33,502 bases of DNA from Parvibaculum sp. (GTDB taxonomy: Bacteria; Pseudomonadota; Alphaproteobacteria; Parvibaculales; Parvibaculaceae), in assembly GCA_014359855.1 (NCBI GenBank), contig JACIYQ010000215.1, positions 1-33,502 on the forward strand, given 5' to 3'. The position numbers and the translations under genes were made by a program. Below, in pieces: positions 32,262 through 33,502 of this stretch. The stretch's first letter is position 1. Every line of letters starts with the position of its first letter. A model generated the notes under the pieces. That model searched no databases. It saw nothing but the letters and a program-made list of their open reading frames with translations, and was not told where the DNA came from.

Positions 32262-33161
32262 TCAGTCTTTCGCCGGCCACAGCCAGGCGGCGCCGCGGAC
32301 GCCGCTCGCATCGCCGTGTTTGTGGCGAAGGAGGGGCGTCGCGACGGTGTCGGAAAAGACGTAAGACCCCCAGCGCGACGGCACCTCGTCGTAGAGCGCG
32401 GCGATGTTCAACATGCCGCCGCCGAGGACGATGGCGTGCGGGTCCAGAATGTCGATCACGTGGGCGAGCGCGCGGGCGAGGCGGTCGGCATAGCGGCGGA
32501 GCGCGAGGCGGGCGGGGCGGCTGCCTGCTTCCGCCGCGGCGGCGATCGCTTCGGGCGAGAGGGCTTCGGCGTTTTCCTCCGCATAGAGGCGCGCGAAGGC
32601 GGGGCCGGATACCCATGTTTCGATGCAGCCTTTCTTGCCGCAGTAACAGTCCGTACCCGGATATTCATCGGGGAGCGCCCAGGGGAGGGGATTGTGGCCC
32701 CATTCGCCGGCAATGGCGTTCGGCCCCGACAAGAGCGCGCCGTTGACGACGATGCCGCCGCCGACGCCCGTGCCGAGGATGACGCCGAAGACGGTTTTGG
32801 CGCCTGCCGCCGCGCCGTCCGTCGCCTCGGATAGCGCGAAGCAGTCGGCGTCGTTGGCGAGGCGAACCGCGCGGCCGAGGGCGGCTTCGAGATCGCGCCC
32901 GAAGGGATGGCCGATGAGCCAGGTGTTGTTCGCGTTTTTCACGAGGCCGGTGGCGGGGGAGACGGCGCCGGGCATGCCGATGCCGATTGTGCCTTGTTCT
33001 CCGGTTTCGGCTTCGAGGGCGGCGACGAGATCGCGGATGGCGGCGATGGCGGCGTCATAGCTGCGCGGCGAGGGAATGCGCTTGCGCGCGCGCTCGCGAC
33101 CTTCAGCGTCGAGGGCGATGGCTTCGATCTTGGTGCCGCCGAGGTCTATGCCGATGCGCAT
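32262..33161 (-). CDS. ROK-family sugar kinase (fructokinase/N-acetylglucosamine kinase-like)
   Basis: A 299-residue cytoplasmic kinase. MRIGIDLGGTKIEAIALD is the N-terminal phosphate loop, NDAD (103-106) holds the catalytic aspartate D104, and GVILGTGVGGGIVVNG is the ROK signature region. The structural zinc site is H156 with C172, C174 and C179 (GHNPLP, CYCGKKGCIE). ROK kinases phosphorylate fructose, glucose, N-acetylglucosamine or N-acetylmannosamine; the substrate cannot be fixed by eye. The ATG at 33161 has AAGGA 7 bases upstream. The gene is complete and stands alone between REP and IS sequences. Confidence 0.92.
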   Translation of the reverse strand: MRIGIDLGGTKIEAIALDAEGRERARKRIPSPRSYDAAIAAIRDLVAALEAETGEQGTIGIGMPGAVSPATGLVKNANNTWLIGHPFGRDLEAALGRAVRLANDADCFALSEATDGAAAGAKTVFGVILGTGVGGGIVVNGALLSGPNAIAGEWGHNPLPWALPDEYPGTDCYCGKKGCIETWVSGPAFARLYAEENAEALSPEAIAAAAEAGSRPARLALRRYADRLARALAHVIDILDPHAIVLGGGMLNIAALYDEVPSRWGSYVFSDTVATPLLRHKHGDASGVRGAAWLWPAKD

Positions 33162-33502
33162 GGGAGTTCCTTTTTGCGCGGAGGATAGCATGGGAAGGTT
33201 TTTCCACGCAGAGGCGCAGAGACGCAGAGCAGGTGCGGTTGCCCCCCTCTTCAAACAGAATGTCATGCCCGGGCTTGACCCACTGGTGTCCGGTCAAGTG
33301 GAGCCGGTTGCAAGAACGATGAATTTTTCCAACCCAGAATCGTCATGGCGCGATTTATTCCACTGCTGTCCGGTTTAAATTTTTCGGGGCTGGTTCAAGC
33401 TTTTGATTTTGCGAGCGAAACGCCTGTTCGCCAGCACTCGGGACTCGGAACCGCGAAATCGGGTTTACTGGATCACCCGGATGTCCTGATCGGCTCCGAA
33501 TT
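33162..33502. other. Non-coding end of the window with REP half and two IS ends
   Basis: After the kinase start come a short imperfect CGCAGAG repeat (33203-33227) and a REP half GTCATGCCCGGGCTTGACC (33262-33280). The REP is cut by CACTGGTGTCCGGTCAAG (33281-33298), which is like the IS end CACTGCTGTCCGGTTTA at 33361-33377. The rest, to the window edge, has no recognisable gene and may be the start of another IS. Confidence 0.5.
33361..33377 (+). repeat. IS terminal inverted repeat, mate of 32149-32165
   Basis: CACTGCTGTCCGGTTTA is the exact reverse complement of 32149-32165. The flanking bases inside the two ends differ, so a second, related IS may begin here and continue beyond the window. 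Confidence 0.6.

Noticed and set aside
33203..33227. CGCAGAG repeats before the kinase gene
   Set aside because: Three imperfect 7-mers of a type common between genes; too short to argue a function.

Overview
The window reads as a high-G+C alphaproteobacterial chromosome. The run of a Ppx/GppA phosphatase, rlmE, guaB, rsmB, a small TPR protein and guaA, together with a TRAP-transporter subunit, a Baeyer-Villiger monooxygenase relic, alphaproteobacterial-type REP palindromes and Ti-plasmid-like tra genes, all point to that class. A Parvibaculum- or Rhizobiales-like host is an inference from gene content only. No database search was possible.

Layout. 1-366 is the 3' end of a TRAP periplasmic binding protein with a hairpin terminator. 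367-2770 is a decayed zone: a doubly deleted Baeyer-Villiger monooxygenase, tRNA-Gln(CTG) with a broken integrase beside it, a YccF-like small membrane protein, and a fragment of the lipid II flippase gene murJ. 2778-11498 is a signalling and surface block: a hybrid histidine kinase converges on a LuxR-type response regulator, which is divergent from a 2032-residue type Va autotransporter whose passenger holds nine to ten ~150-bp tandem repeats. 11499-12200 holds an IS5-type transposase relic and otherwise unassigned DNA. 12201-19362 is the core gene block (Ppx/GppA, rlmE, guaB, rsmB, TPR, guaA), linking rRNA methylation and GMP synthesis.

19363-31474 is an integrated, mobilisable island placed directly behind guaA. 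It has a P4-type tyrosine integrase, an AlpA-type regulator, a MobQ/Ti-type TraA relaxase-helicase, a candidate oriT in the traA-traC gap, and small TraC-like and TraD proteins. No coupling protein (TraG) or type IV secretion genes are visible, so transfer would need a helper. The cargo is defence-like: a two-gene operon of a double-HKD phospholipase-D-fold nuclease and a protein I do not recognise; a type IV abortive-infection toxin-antitoxin pair (AbiEi/AbiEii) behind a duplicated promoter-operator; and an HTH protein plus the nuclease domain of a type I restriction R subunit, cut off by insertion sequences. No attR copy of the guaA end was seen.

31474-33502 is IS debris (an IS481-like end and a truncated, frameshifted IS4-type transposase), REP palindromes and an intact ROK-family sugar kinase lying between IS ends that share a 17-bp inverted repeat. 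The best candidate for something undescribed is the nuclease + unknown-protein operon at 25007-28896. The best-supported regulatory find is the duplicated abiE promoter with CCGC-N7-GCGG operators and an apparently leaderless start.
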